Below are positions 49,761 through 58,079 of a stretch of 64,000 nt of DNA, one piece after another. Position numbers and translations under genes: made by a program. Below the pieces are notes generated by a model. It searched no databases, was not told the DNA's origin, and saw only the letters and a program-made list of their open reading frames with translations. The stretch comes from 66-474 sp051954935 (GTDB lineage: Bacteria > Pseudomonadota > Gammaproteobacteria > Xanthomonadales > Rhodanobacteraceae), in NCBI GenBank assembly GCA_051954935.1, contig JBQCHG010000017.1, positions 1-64,000 on the forward strand, written 5' to 3'. Numbering within the stretch: position 1 is the stretch's first letter; each line of letters begins with the position of its first letter.

Positions 49761-51163
49761 TCCGGGGGAGAACCGTCCGCGGGCGGCGCGGATTCGGATT
49801 TCGGCTTGCCGCGTCCACGCCCGCCGCGCCGATGGCGCCGCTTGCGCGGAGCCGTTGCCGCTTCGGAAGCCTTGTCGGGCTGGCGTGGTGCGGCGGCGCG
49901 CGCTGCGCTCTGCAGGGCCTCTTCGAGCTGCGCGGGTTCAAGCGTCTGGATCAAGGTCCACCATTCGCCGCGTTCGCGCAGTTCGTCCGACTCGGCCGCG
50001 CGCAGCAGCAGGAAATCGTACGCCGCGCGAAAACGCGGATGGGTCAGCAGCCGGAACACGCGTTTCTTGGTGCGTTCGGCGAAGCGCGGCTGCAGCGCCC
50101 AGATTTCTTCCATGGCATAGCTGAAGCGCCGCGGGATCGCCACGCGCTCGGTCTGCTCGGCCATCACCTTGTGCGCGCCACGCTGCCAGGCCAGGGCGCG
50201 ATCCACGCCTTCGGCCTGAAGGCCGCGCGCGATCGAATACACCTCACCCCACAGCAGCACCGCGAACAGGAAAGCCGGCGTGACCGGCTTGTCCTCGTGC
50301 ACGCGCGCGTCGGTGCCGGCGAGGCCGTTCTCGACCAGGCTGCGCAATCCGCCGTGTTCGTCCCTTGCCAGCGCCCGCGCGGTGCCGGGGAACAGATGCC
50401 TCAGCAGATCGCATTTCTCCAACATGCGGAAACTGGCAAGCCCGTGCCCGACCATGAACATCTTCATGGTCTCGTCGAACAATCGGGCCGGCGGCGCCTC
50501 GCCCAGCAAGTGGCCGAGCGTGGCGAACGGCGCCGAGGCGCTGGGATCGATCGCGAAGCCCAGCTTCGCCGCGAGTCGCGCCGCGCGCAGCATCCGCACC
50601 GGATCCTCGCGGTACCGCAGTTCGGGATCGCCGATCAAATGCAGCCGCCGCTGCTCCAGATCCTCCATGCCGCCCACGTAATCGATCACGCTGAAGTCGG
50701 CGATGTCGTAATACAGCGCGTTGACGCGGAAGTCGCGACGCAAAGCGTCTTCCTCGATCGTGCCCCAGACGTTGTCGCGCACGATCCGGCCATCAATCAT
50801 GTGGCGATCGCCCTCGCCTTCCACGCCGGTGCCGCGGAAAGTCGCCACTTCCACGATCTCCGGCCCGAAGATCACGTGTGCCAGCCGGAAGCGGCGGCCG
50901 ATCAGCCGGCAGTTGCGGAAGATGCGCTTGACCTCTTCCGGCGTGGCATTGGTAGCGACGTCGAAGTCCTTGGGATGGCCGCCCAGCAGCAGGTCGCGGA
51001 CTGCGCCGCCGACCAGACAGGCGCGATAGCCGTTCTCGTGCAATCCGTACAGCACCTTGAGGGCACCCCGGCTGATGTCCCTGCGGGAAACGCGGTGCTG
51101 CGCGCGCGGAATGACCCGCGGCGCGGAGGGTACGGGGAGGGCTTCCGTGCTGGAGGCTGGCAA
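49757..51163 (-). CDS. pcnB: Poly(A) polymerase I
   Basis: 468 residues. CLVGGAVRDLLLGGHPKDFD is the nucleotidyltransferase core with the catalytic DxD, and RRDFRVNALYYDI follows. The neck motif is EDPVRMLRAARLAAKLGF. The C-terminus is Arg/Gly-rich (KRRHRRGGRGRGK), as in RNA-binding poly(A) polymerases. The start appears to be TTG with AGGA eight bases upstream; no ATG lies before the conserved region. Confidence 0.93.
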   Translation of the reverse strand: MPASSTEALPVPSAPRVIPRAQHRVSRRDISRGALKVLYGLHENGYRACLVGGAVRDLLLGGHPKDFDVATNATPEEVKRIFRNCRLIGRRFRLAHVIFGPEIVEVATFRGTGVEGEGDRHMIDGRIVRDNVWGTIEEDALRRDFRVNALYYDIADFSVIDYVGGMEDLEQRRLHLIGDPELRYREDPVRMLRAARLAAKLGFAIDPSASAPFATLGHLLGEAPPARLFDETMKMFMVGHGLASFRMLEKCDLLRHLFPGTARALARDEHGGLRSLVENGLAGTDARVHEDKPVTPAFLFAVLLWGEVYSIARGLQAEGVDRALAWQRGAHKVMAEQTERVAIPRRFSYAMEEIWALQPRFAERTKKRVFRLLTHPRFRAAYDFLLLRAAESDELRERGEWWTLIQTLEPAQLEEALQSAARAAAPRQPDKASEAATAPRKRRHRRGGRGRGKPKSESAPPADGSPPE

Positions 51164-51204
51164 ACGATCTTTCCTGATGGCGCCGCTAAGCCGGGCGAGT
51201 CCGT

Positions 51205-51210
51205 TATACT
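51205..51210 (+). promoter_or_regulatory. -10 element of tRNA-Glu
   Basis: TATACT, 20 bp before the tRNA 5' end. The -35 is not recognisable. Confidence 0.6.
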
Positions 51211-51230
51211 AGCGCGCTGCCGCACGCGCC

Positions 51231-51306
51231 GCTCCCTTCGTCTAGCGGTCCAGGACGTCGCCCTCTCAAGGCGAAAACACGAGTTCGATTCTCGTAGGGA
51301 GCGCCA
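51231..51306 (+). tRNA. tRNA-Glu (anticodon CTC)
   Basis: Acceptor arms GCTCCCT and AGGGAGC, anticodon stem TCGCC/GGCGA with loop CTCTCAA, and T-arm ACGAGTTCGATTCTCGT. CTC reads GAG. CCA is encoded. Confidence 0.95.
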
Positions 51307-51314
51307 TAGTCTGT

Positions 51315-51332
51315 GCGATCGTCCATGATCGC
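51315..51332 (-). repeat. CANGGAYG hairpin downstream of tRNA-Glu
   Basis: Minus strand GCGAT-CATGGACG-ATCGC. Same stem and loop as the copy near 59.96 kb and, in part, the one at the DUF1684 stop. Confidence 0.75.
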
Positions 51333-51388
51333 TGCTCGATGTGGCGATTCGCGAATTGCAGAGGTGCCCGTACCATGTACGTCCAGAA

Positions 51389-51406
51389 GCGGCCATCCAT
51401 GGCCGC
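51389..51406 (-). repeat. CANGGAYG hairpin in the tRNA-Glu/fdxA spacer
   Basis: Minus strand GCGGC-CATGGATG-GCCGC inside a 47-bp block shared with the spacer upstream of mutL. The two copies differ in the loop only at the N and Y positions. Confidence 0.78.
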
Positions 51407-51545
51407 ACTCCTGAAGAACAGCACGCTCCGAATGACCTTGTACAGCGCGCTGCGAATCAAGGCTTCAACGTTGCGAAGAGCAAAAATCTAAACTCGAATC
51501 AGCTTTTCCCAGTCGCCAATCCCCAATCCCAATTCCCGCTTCAAC

Positions 51546-51869
51546 ATGACCTTCGTCGTCACCGACAACTGCATCAAGTGCAAGTACACCGACTGCGTGG
51601 AAGTGTGCCCGGTGGATTGCTTCCACGAGGGCCCGAATTTCCTGGTGATTGATCCGGACGAGTGCATCGACTGCACGTTGTGCGAGCCGGAATGCCCGGC
51701 CAACGCGATCTTTCCGGAGGACGACGTACCCGCTGGCCAGGAAGGCTTCATCGCCTTGAACGCCGAGCTGGCCAAAGCCTGGCCGGTGCTGACCGAACGC
51801 AAGGATGCGCCGCCGGATGCCAAGGAATGGGACGGCAAGCCGGACAAGCTGCCGCTCCTGGAACGGTAA
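51546..51869 (+). CDS. fdxA: 7Fe ferredoxin (FdxA type)
   Basis: 107 residues. CIKCKYTDCVEVCPVDCF gives the 3Fe-4S/4Fe-4S pattern of Azotobacter FdI-type ferredoxins, and CIDCTLCEPECP the second set. The C-terminal extension (FIALNAELAKAWPVLTERK) is typical of this subgroup. A cytosolic electron carrier; partner unknown. It ends at an intrinsic terminator. Confidence 0.95.
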   Translation: MTFVVTDNCIKCKYTDCVEVCPVDCFHEGPNFLVIDPDECIDCTLCEPECPANAIFPEDDVPAGQEGFIALNAELAKAWPVLTERKDAPPDAKEWDGKPDKLPLLER

Positions 51870-51894
51870 TCGGATCGCAAGGCTGCACGGAAAC

Positions 51895-51925
51895 GAAAAC
51901 GCCGCCCTCGGGGCGGCGTTTTTGC
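51895..51925 (+). terminator. Intrinsic terminator between convergent fdxA and bamC
   Basis: AACGCCGCCC, loop TCG, GGGCGGCGTT then TTTTG. The A-run on the other side allows it to serve bamC as well. Confidence 0.92.
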
Positions 51926-51955
51926 TTGCAGCCCTGCAGAATCGGGCGAGGCGAA

Positions 51956-52600
51956 TCAGCCTCCACCCAAACGCTGCTGAAGCATGCTGAGCACGCGTTC
52001 AACCGCATCCTGATCGCCCTGTACGTTCACCACGCTGCCGCTGCCGGACGGCGCAATGCTCACGGTCACGGTTCCGGTGACGTTCCTGGTTTCACTGTGA
52101 TTGCGATGGAACAGGCGATGGAGGAAGCCGCCCGTCTCCTCCGTCTGCGCGGTGACCATGCTGTCGACTGCGACCTGATAGGTCATCGCGTTGTCGTCGC
52201 GCGCACTGACCGTGCCCACTCCGCCGCGATCGAGCGCCAGGCCGACTCGGTGATAGGCGCTGGCCGGATCATCCGCAAGCGTCAGGCTGTTGCCGGAAAC
52301 CGTCGCGGTGGGCGGGACGCTCTCCTGCGCCGCGCCCGCGTTCGAACCAGCCCCGGCCACACCTACCGGCTTGCCGTTCACGGTGATCTGCGGGCCGCCT
52401 GCTTCCGGAATGTTCAACGCCTCTGAGTTCGGCGGGTTGTCCAGTCCAGGCGGAACTTCCAGCGCACTGCCCTGCTGCGCGGACTTGTAATCCGCTTCGC
52501 GGTGGCGGAACGGATTGTGCGAACGAATGGTCTGGCAGGCCGACAACGTGGTCAGCGCGCCGACCAGGGCCATCGAGAGCAGGAGTTGCGATTTCTTCAT
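51956..52600 (-). CDS. bamC: BamC-like outer-membrane assembly lipoprotein (NlpB/DapX)
   Basis: 214 residues. A lipoprotein signal with lipobox LSAC (Cys22) is followed by a disordered YKSAQQGSALEVPPGLD segment, the BamD-binding region of BamC, with the characteristic EVPPGL. The rest includes LALDRGGVGTVSARDDNAMT and a C-terminal helical grip. It is shorter than E. coli BamC (344 residues), so only one grip domain may be present. Directly downstream of dapA, as in E. coli. Confidence 0.82.
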   Translation of the reverse strand: MKKSQLLLSMALVGALTTLSACQTIRSHNPFRHREADYKSAQQGSALEVPPGLDNPPNSEALNIPEAGGPQITVNGKPVGVAGAGSNAGAAQESVPPTATVSGNSLTLADDPASAYHRVGLALDRGGVGTVSARDDNAMTYQVAVDSMVTAQTEETGGFLHRLFHRNHSETRNVTGTVTVSIAPSGSGSVVNVQGDQDAVERVLSMLQQRLGGG

Positions 52601-52642
52601 GAGCGCGTTTCCAGACAGGTTGCGTGCGGCGATAGTTTTTGA

Positions 52643-53527
52643 TCAGGCGGCGTGCGCGAGAGGCTGCAACACGCTGCGCAAATGCGTACGTGCCGGCCCT
52701 GCACCGAGTTCCATCAGGGGCAGCCGGAGCGTGCCCTGGCACAAACCGAGTTCGGCCAGCCCCGCCTTGACTGCGATCGGATTGGGCGCGCAGTTCAGCG
52801 CTTCCAGCAGCGGCTTCAACGATTGCGTTTGCGCAGCGGTCTTGGCGCGATCGCCGGAGCGCGCGGTGTCGCACAATGCGCGGAACGCCGCCGGCACCAG
52901 ATTGTTGGCGACCGAGATCACGCCGGCGGCGCCGTGCAGCATGGCTTCCGCGGCGGTCGCGTCATCGCCGGACAGGAAAACGAACCCGGGCCGCGCGAGC
53001 TGTGCGATCGCGCGAATCCGCTCGATGTCGCTGTTCGCTTCCTTGATGCCGATGATGCGCGGATCGTCGCGCAGCTCGGCCACGATCTGTGGATGCAGGT
53101 CGCAACCGGTGCGCACCGGCACGTTGTAAAGCAGCACGGGCATGTCGCCGTGCTCGGCAACTTCGAGGAAATGCCGGCGCAATCCTTCCTGGGTCGGCCG
53201 CACGTAGTAGGGCGTCACCACCAGCGCGGCGTCCGCTCCCAGCGCGTGCGCGCGTTTGGTCTGCGCGATCGTCTTCGAGGTCGCCGCCTCGCCGGTGCCG
53301 GCGATCACCGGAACGCGGTGGTCGACATGTTCGATCGCGAATGCGAGCAACTGCTCGTATTCGTATTCATCGAGCATGTGAGCCTCGCCGGTCGAGCCGG
53401 CCACGACCAAGCCCTGCGTGCCGCCCTCGATCTGGTGATCGAGTAAGCGGGCAAAGGCATCGAGGTCGAGCGCACCGTTGCCCGTGAAGGGCGTCGCCAG
53501 TGCGCAGAGGCTGCCGGTTATCTCCAA
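52643..53527 (-). CDS. dapA: 4-hydroxy-tetrahydrodipicolinate synthase
   Basis: 294 residues. It condenses pyruvate with aspartate semialdehyde in lysine/diaminopimelate synthesis. With the TTG start, catalytic residues fall at Tyr134 (LLYNVPVRTGCDL) and Lys162 (IIGIKEANSDIERI); GSTGEA is the substrate loop. No ATG or GTG lies in frame before the conserved MEITGSLCALATPF, so the TTG with a weak GTGAG site is chosen. Divergent from gcvR. Confidence 0.94.
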   Translation of the reverse strand: MEITGSLCALATPFTGNGALDLDAFARLLDHQIEGGTQGLVVAGSTGEAHMLDEYEYEQLLAFAIEHVDHRVPVIAGTGEAATSKTIAQTKRAHALGADAALVVTPYYVRPTQEGLRRHFLEVAEHGDMPVLLYNVPVRTGCDLHPQIVAELRDDPRIIGIKEANSDIERIRAIAQLARPGFVFLSGDDATAAEAMLHGAAGVISVANNLVPAAFRALCDTARSGDRAKTAAQTQSLKPLLEALNCAPNPIAVKAGLAELGLCQGTLRLPLMELGAGPARTHLRSVLQPLAHAA

Positions 53528-53620
53528 GATCTCACGCCGCGTTGTGGGGAGCCGGCATCTTAACGGCCGGCGCCGCGAAACACCATCGCGGCCGCTTGCG
53601 GGCCGCGCGCGCCGGCGGCT

Positions 53621-54217
53621 ATGCTGAACCGTACTTTTTCCGTCGGGACCGTCGATCCTTTGAACCGCACCACTCAGCGTCCCGGCACCGACCACCATCT
53701 GCTGATCCAGACGGTTTCCCCCGCGACGCACTCGCCGCTACTGGCGCTGGCCCGGCGCATCGCCGATGCCGGCTGCAACCTGGTGGATTCGCGTGTGGCC
53801 ACGATCGGCGCGGATACCTCGGTCGTGCTGCTCGCGCAGGGCGCGTGGGATGCGATCGCCAAGCTGGAGAACGCGCTGACCCGCATCGGCCGCGACGAGG
53901 AAGTGCGGCTGATGCACTACCGCACCCAGCCACGCGATGCCCAGACCCATCTTCTTCCGTACCTCGTTGAAGTAGTGGCGTCCGACAAGCCGGCGGTGCT
54001 GGTGGAGCTGATCGACTTCTTCACCCGCCGCGGAATCAGCATCGAGCAGCTCTCCTCCATGCGCTACCGCGCGATGCAGACCGGCGCGGACATGTTCCAG
54101 GCCCAGATCACCATCGGTATCCCGGCCGACACGCACATTGCCGGTTTGCGCGATGATTTCCTGGAACTGTGCGACGGGCTGAATCTCGACGCGATCATGG
54201 ACCCGGTGAAATTCTGA
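53621..54217 (+). CDS. gcvR: GcvR-type ACT-domain regulator of glycine cleavage
   Basis: 198 residues with two ACT domains: HHLLIQTVSPATHSPLLALA with NLVDSRVATIGADTSVVLL, and YLVEVVASDKPAVLVELIDF with ISIEQLSSMRYR. GcvR antagonises GcvA in E. coli. The dapA / gcvR-bcp arrangement is the same there. The first 15-20 residues are not conserved; an in-frame TTG at 53660 is an alternative start. Confidence 0.88.
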   Translation: MLNRTFSVGTVDPLNRTTQRPGTDHHLLIQTVSPATHSPLLALARRIADAGCNLVDSRVATIGADTSVVLLAQGAWDAIAKLENALTRIGRDEEVRLMHYRTQPRDAQTHLLPYLVEVVASDKPAVLVELIDFFTRRGISIEQLSSMRYRAMQTGADMFQAQITIGIPADTHIAGLRDDFLELCDGLNLDAIMDPVKF

Positions 54218-54219
54218 CG

Positions 54220-54678
54220 ATGAAGATCGGCAGCAAGGTTCCCAAACTCGCAGGCACCACCGCCGACGGCGGCACGCTGAAACTTGCGGACCTGCAAGGC
54301 AAGTGGACGGTCTTGTACTTCTATCCCAAGGACAACACCACCGGCTGCACGCGCGAGGCACAGGATTTCCGCGATCTTTATCCGAAGTTCAAGCGCCGCG
54401 GCGTGCAGGTCGTCGGCGTGTCGCGCGACTCGGCCAAATCGCACTCCAACTTCTCCGAAAAATACGATCTGCCGTTCCCGCTGGTCGCCGACACCGACGA
54501 GACCTGGTGCAAGGCGTTCGATGTAATTCGCGAAAAAACCCTCTACGGCCGCAAGTACATGGGCGTGGATCGCAGCACCTTCCTGATTGACCTGGATGGC
54601 AAGCTGACCCAGGAATGGCGCGGCGTGAAAGTGCCGGGTCACGCCCAGGCCGTGCTGGACAGTATTCCGACAAAGTGA
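54220..54678 (+). CDS. bcp: Thioredoxin-dependent peroxiredoxin (Bcp/PrxQ)
   Basis: 152 residues. The peroxidatic Cys43 is in NTTGCTREAQDFRD. The usual resolving Cys five residues later is absent, and the position used by Xylella PrxQ (NFC) is serine here (NFSEKY). The only other cysteine is Cys97 (ETWCKAF). It may therefore work as a 1-Cys enzyme or through Cys97. It starts two bases after gcvR. Confidence 0.93.
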   Translation: MKIGSKVPKLAGTTADGGTLKLADLQGKWTVLYFYPKDNTTGCTREAQDFRDLYPKFKRRGVQVVGVSRDSAKSHSNFSEKYDLPFPLVADTDETWCKAFDVIREKTLYGRKYMGVDRSTFLIDLDGKLTQEWRGVKVPGHAQAVLDSIPTK

Positions 54679-54757
54679 CGAATCCCTCCGTTTCCCTTCC
54701 AGCCGTACGCGAGCCCGCTCGCGTGGCGGCACGCGCTGTTTCCACCGAGAGCCCCGG

Positions 54758-56146
54758 ATGACCAATCGCGAGCAAGGCAAGCGCATTTACGCGCTCGACA
54801 CCAACGTGCTGCTGCACGATCCCACCTCGCTGTTCCGCTTCGAGGAACACGACATCTTCATCCCGATGACGGTGCTGGAGGAACTGGACGAAAAGAAGAA
54901 GGGCGGATCGGAAGTCTCGCGCAACGCGCGACAGGTCAGCCGCTTCCTCAACGAATTGATTTTGCGCGGCAACGGGCACGGTATCGCCGACGGTCTGTCC
55001 CTGACCTCGCCGGAAGGCGTGAAGCTGAAAAGCGGCAACGCGAATGGACGCCTTTACTTCCAGACGCGCACCGAGAACGGCCACGGCAAGGCCGACAACC
55101 AGATCCTTTCCGCGGTGCTGGACCTGCGCGAACGCCATCCGGACCGCGATGTCGCGCTGGTGTCCAAGGACATCAACCTGCGCATCAAGGCGACGATCTA
55201 CGGCATCCACGCCGAGGATTACGAGAACGATCGCGCTCTGGACGATTTTTCGCTGCTGTACGCCGGACACGCCGAACTGCCGGCGGATTTCTGGGATCGC
55301 CATCCGGAGTTGCGCTCCTGGTCCGAACGCGGCCACACCTATTACGAAGTGCAGCCGCACGAAGGGGAGGAATGGCAACCCAACGAGTGCCTGTACCTGC
55401 CCGGCGAGAACAGCGTCGAGCTGCGCGTGCTGGATCATGCGGATGGCAAGACGAAGCTTGTGCTGCTGGACGATCACAGCCATCCCAACCACAGCGTCTG
55501 GGGCATCAGCGCGCGTAACCGCGAGCAGAACTTCGCGCTGAACATGCTGATGGATCCGGACATCGATTTCGTCACCCTGCTCGGCACCGCCGGAACCGGC
55601 AAGACCCTGCTGGCATTGGCTGCGGGGCTGGCGCAGGTGATGGACCAGCAGCGCTATCGCGAGATCATCATGACCCGCGCCACGGTGTCGGTCGGCGAGG
55701 ACATCGGATTCCTGCCCGGCACCGAAGAGGAAAAGATGACGCCGTGGATGGGTGCGCTCACCGATAACCTCGAGGTGCTCGCCAATCCCGAGGAAGGGGG
55801 TTCGTGGGGCCGGCAGGCAACCAATGACCTGCTCGCCTCGCGCATCAAGATCCGCTCGCTGAACTTCATGCGCGGGCGCACCTTCCTCTCGCGCTATTTG
55901 ATCATCGATGAGGCGCAGAACCTGACGCCCAAGCAGATGAAGACGCTGATCACCCGCGCCGGTCCCGGCACCAAGATCGTATGTCTGGGCAACGTCGAGC
56001 AGATCGATACGCCATATCTGACCGAAACGACTTCGGGCCTCACCTACGCGGTGGACCGCTTCAAGGGCTGGACGCATTCGGCGCATATCACCCTGCGCCG
56101 CGGCGAACGCTCGCGGCTGGCGGATTTTGCTTCGGAAGCGCTGTGA
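54758..56146 (+). CDS. PIN-PhoH ATPase (PhoH2-like)
   Basis: 462 residues. The N-terminal PIN RNase domain has YALDTNVLLHDP and ILSAVLDLRERHPDRDVALV, with its acidic residues. The C-terminal PhoH helicase-like ATPase has Walker A LLGTAGTGKTLLALAAG and Walker B LIIDEAQNLTP. PIN-PhoH proteins unwind and cleave RNA, often in toxin-antitoxin or stress contexts; no small antitoxin gene precedes it here. Its stop overlaps thiD (GTGA). Confidence 0.93.
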   Translation: MTNREQGKRIYALDTNVLLHDPTSLFRFEEHDIFIPMTVLEELDEKKKGGSEVSRNARQVSRFLNELILRGNGHGIADGLSLTSPEGVKLKSGNANGRLYFQTRTENGHGKADNQILSAVLDLRERHPDRDVALVSKDINLRIKATIYGIHAEDYENDRALDDFSLLYAGHAELPADFWDRHPELRSWSERGHTYYEVQPHEGEEWQPNECLYLPGENSVELRVLDHADGKTKLVLLDDHSHPNHSVWGISARNREQNFALNMLMDPDIDFVTLLGTAGTGKTLLALAAGLAQVMDQQRYREIIMTRATVSVGEDIGFLPGTEEEKMTPWMGALTDNLEVLANPEEGGSWGRQATNDLLASRIKIRSLNFMRGRTFLSRYLIIDEAQNLTPKQMKTLITRAGPGTKIVCLGNVEQIDTPYLTETTSGLTYAVDRFKGWTHSAHITLRRGERSRLADFASEAL

Positions 56147-56934
56147 TTTCCGCTGCCGCGCCGGCATGCGCCCTCACTATCGCCGGTTCCGATTCCGGCG
56201 GCGGCGCGGGGATCCAGGCCGACCTGAAAACCTTTGCGGCGCTCGGCGTGCATGGAGTTTCGGCGATTACGGCGATCACGGCGCAGAACACGCGCGGCGT
56301 CCGCGCCATCCACCCGGTGCCATTGAAGCATCTGCGGGCGCAACTGGATGCGCTGTTCGAGGATTTCCCGATCGGCGCGGTGAAGACGGGCATGCTGGGC
56401 GACGCGAAAACCACGCACTGCGTGGCGCACGAACTCGGCAAGCGCAAACCAGCCTGGCTGGTGGTGGATCCGGTGATGATCGCCACCAGCGGCGCGCGCC
56501 TGCTCGACCTGGATGCGATCCACATGCTGCGCGATGAACTGACTCCGCTGGCGGACGTGCTGACGCCCAACCTGCCGGAAGCAGAAGCACTGCTCGGAAC
56601 CCGCATCACCAATGCTCGCGATGCGGAACGCGCGGCACATAGTCTGCTCGGGCTCGGTGCGAAGGCGGTGCTGCTGAAAGGCGGCCATGCGCGCGGCCGC
56701 GAAGTGCTGGACCTCTATGCGGATTCTCGCGGCCTGCTCGAATTCCGGCACCCGCGTCTGGACATCCAGGTCCACGGCACCGGCTGCACGCTTTCGGCCG
56801 CACTGGCCGCACACCTGGCAAAGGGCACCGCGCCCCGAACGGCTGCGCGCAAGGGGACGGATTTCGTGCAGCGTGCGCTGCGCGGCAGTTTCCGCGCGGG
56901 GGGCGGTCAACTGCACGTGCTCCGCCAACGCTAG
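56143..56934 (+). CDS. thiD: Hydroxymethylpyrimidine (phosphate) kinase
   Basis: 263 residues. Ribokinase-fold enzyme making HMP-PP for thiamine. LTIAGSDSGGGAGIQADLKT opens the protein, VVDPVMIATSGARLL and VLTPNLPEAEALLG follow, and VHGTGCTLSAALAAHLA is the catalytic GTGC loop. The start is GTG, overlapping the phoH stop by four bases. Longer in-frame readings lie inside phoH. Confidence 0.95.
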   Translation: MISAAAPACALTIAGSDSGGGAGIQADLKTFAALGVHGVSAITAITAQNTRGVRAIHPVPLKHLRAQLDALFEDFPIGAVKTGMLGDAKTTHCVAHELGKRKPAWLVVDPVMIATSGARLLDLDAIHMLRDELTPLADVLTPNLPEAEALLGTRITNARDAERAAHSLLGLGAKAVLLKGGHARGREVLDLYADSRGLLEFRHPRLDIQVHGTGCTLSAALAAHLAKGTAPRTAARKGTDFVQRALRGSFRAGGGQLHVLRQR

Positions 56935-56950
56935 GGAAACCCTGAATAAG

Positions 56951-57061
56951 CTGCTGCGCTCGGCATCTTGCGCGCCGGCTGTGCTCGGAATGCCCATGTA
57001 CTGACGTGTACACTCCGCTTCCTGCGCTCCGGCGACGCGCAATCTGCCTTCGCTCGCGACG
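56951..57061 (-). repeat. 111-bp palindromic repeat, copy C
   Basis: Same length as copy A. In the gene-sense direction the pairs are GGCA/TGCC (56962/57045), TTGCGCG/CGCGCAA (56968/57036), CCGG/CCGG (56975/57029), GGAA/TTCC (56987/57019) and TGTAC/GTACA (56997/57008) around loop TGACGT. It lies between thiD and lpxO. Confidence 0.87.
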
Positions 57062-57108
57062 CTTCTCCAGCGTTTCCTTAAAATTGCGTCCAGCCGAACC
57101 CGCCCACC

Positions 57109-58047
57109 ATGGCCCTTGCCATCCGCCTCGCTGTATTCGCCGTCATCCTGCTGTTTCTGGGCTGCGCCTGGGCCGTGCACCTGCGCAGCCGCGTGCGCCT
57201 GCACTGGCGCAAGCAGCTCGGCGGCCACGCCATGTTCTTCGCGCCCTATAACCTCTTGATGTACGCGTTCTCGGCAGTGCCGGGGGCGGCCTTCCTCGAC
57301 CGCTCGCGCTTCGGCGAACTCGATCCGCTGCGCGAAAACTGGCGCACGATCCGCGACGAGGCACTGCACCTGTTCGATCGGGGTTACATCCGCACCGCCG
57401 AGCGCAGCAACGACGCTAGCTTCAATTCCTTTTTCAAGGAAGGCTGGAAGCGCTTCTACGTGAAGTGGTACGGCGAACCACTGGCCTCCGCGCAGGCGCT
57501 GTGCCCGCGCACCGTGGAACTGGTCAACGCAATCCCGAACGTGAAGGCGGCGATGTTCGCGCTGCTGCCGCCGGGCTCCAAGCTCAATCCGCACCGCGAC
57601 CCGTTCGCCGGTTCGCTCCGTTATCACCTCGGCCTGGTGACGCCGAACGCAAACACCTGCCGCATCTTCGTGGATGGCCAGGAATATTTCTGGCGCGACG
57701 GCGAGGACGTGATCTTCGACGAAACCTGCGTGCACTGGGCGGAGAATCGCTCAGATGTCACGCGCGTCATCCTGTTCTGCGATATCGAGCGACCCCTGCG
57801 CACGCGCCTGATGGGTGCGATCAATCACCGCGTCAGCGCGTTCATGGGCCGGATCACCTCGTCGCCCAACGCCGAGAACGAACCGGTCGGATTCATCAAC
57901 CGGCTGTACGCGATGGGCCAGCGCAACCGCGAACGCAGCAAGCGCTTCAAGCATGCCAATCCGCGGCTGTTCCGGCTGCTGAAGACCGCTGGCATCGTCA
58001 TACTTCTTTGGATCGTGCTGCTGGCGCCCTGGCCGTTGCTGCGCTGA
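57109..58047 (+). CDS. lpxO: Aspartyl/asparaginyl beta-hydroxylase family, LpxO-like lipid A hydroxylase
   Basis: 312 residues. Fe(II)/2-oxoglutarate dioxygenase anchored by N-terminal (LAVFAVILLFLGCAWAV) and C-terminal (GIVILLWIVLLAPWPLL) hydrophobic segments. Iron ligands are in NPHRDPFAGSLRYHLGL (HxD) and FDETCVHWAEN (distal His); the arginine in SDVTRVILF probably binds 2-oxoglutarate. LpxO hydroxylates the secondary acyl chain of lipid A. Substrate is inferred from the membrane-anchored layout. Confidence 0.88.
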   Translation: MALAIRLAVFAVILLFLGCAWAVHLRSRVRLHWRKQLGGHAMFFAPYNLLMYAFSAVPGAAFLDRSRFGELDPLRENWRTIRDEALHLFDRGYIRTAERSNDASFNSFFKEGWKRFYVKWYGEPLASAQALCPRTVELVNAIPNVKAAMFALLPPGSKLNPHRDPFAGSLRYHLGLVTPNANTCRIFVDGQEYFWRDGEDVIFDETCVHWAENRSDVTRVILFCDIERPLRTRLMGAINHRVSAFMGRITSSPNAENEPVGFINRLYAMGQRNRERSKRFKHANPRLFRLLKTAGIVILLWIVLLAPWPLLR

Positions 58048-58079
58048 AAACCGACAGCCGCGCACCTTGCGAGCGGCGC

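Noticed and set aside
51369..51381. CGTAC-CAT-GTACG palindrome as a GGA-loop hairpin
   Set aside because: The minus-strand loop reads ATG with GGT nearby rather than GGA, and a three-base loop is a different structure.
54389..56167. A 592-codon open frame opposite bcp and phoH
   Set aside because: Low-complexity shadow composition, no start signal, and overlap with two well-supported genes.
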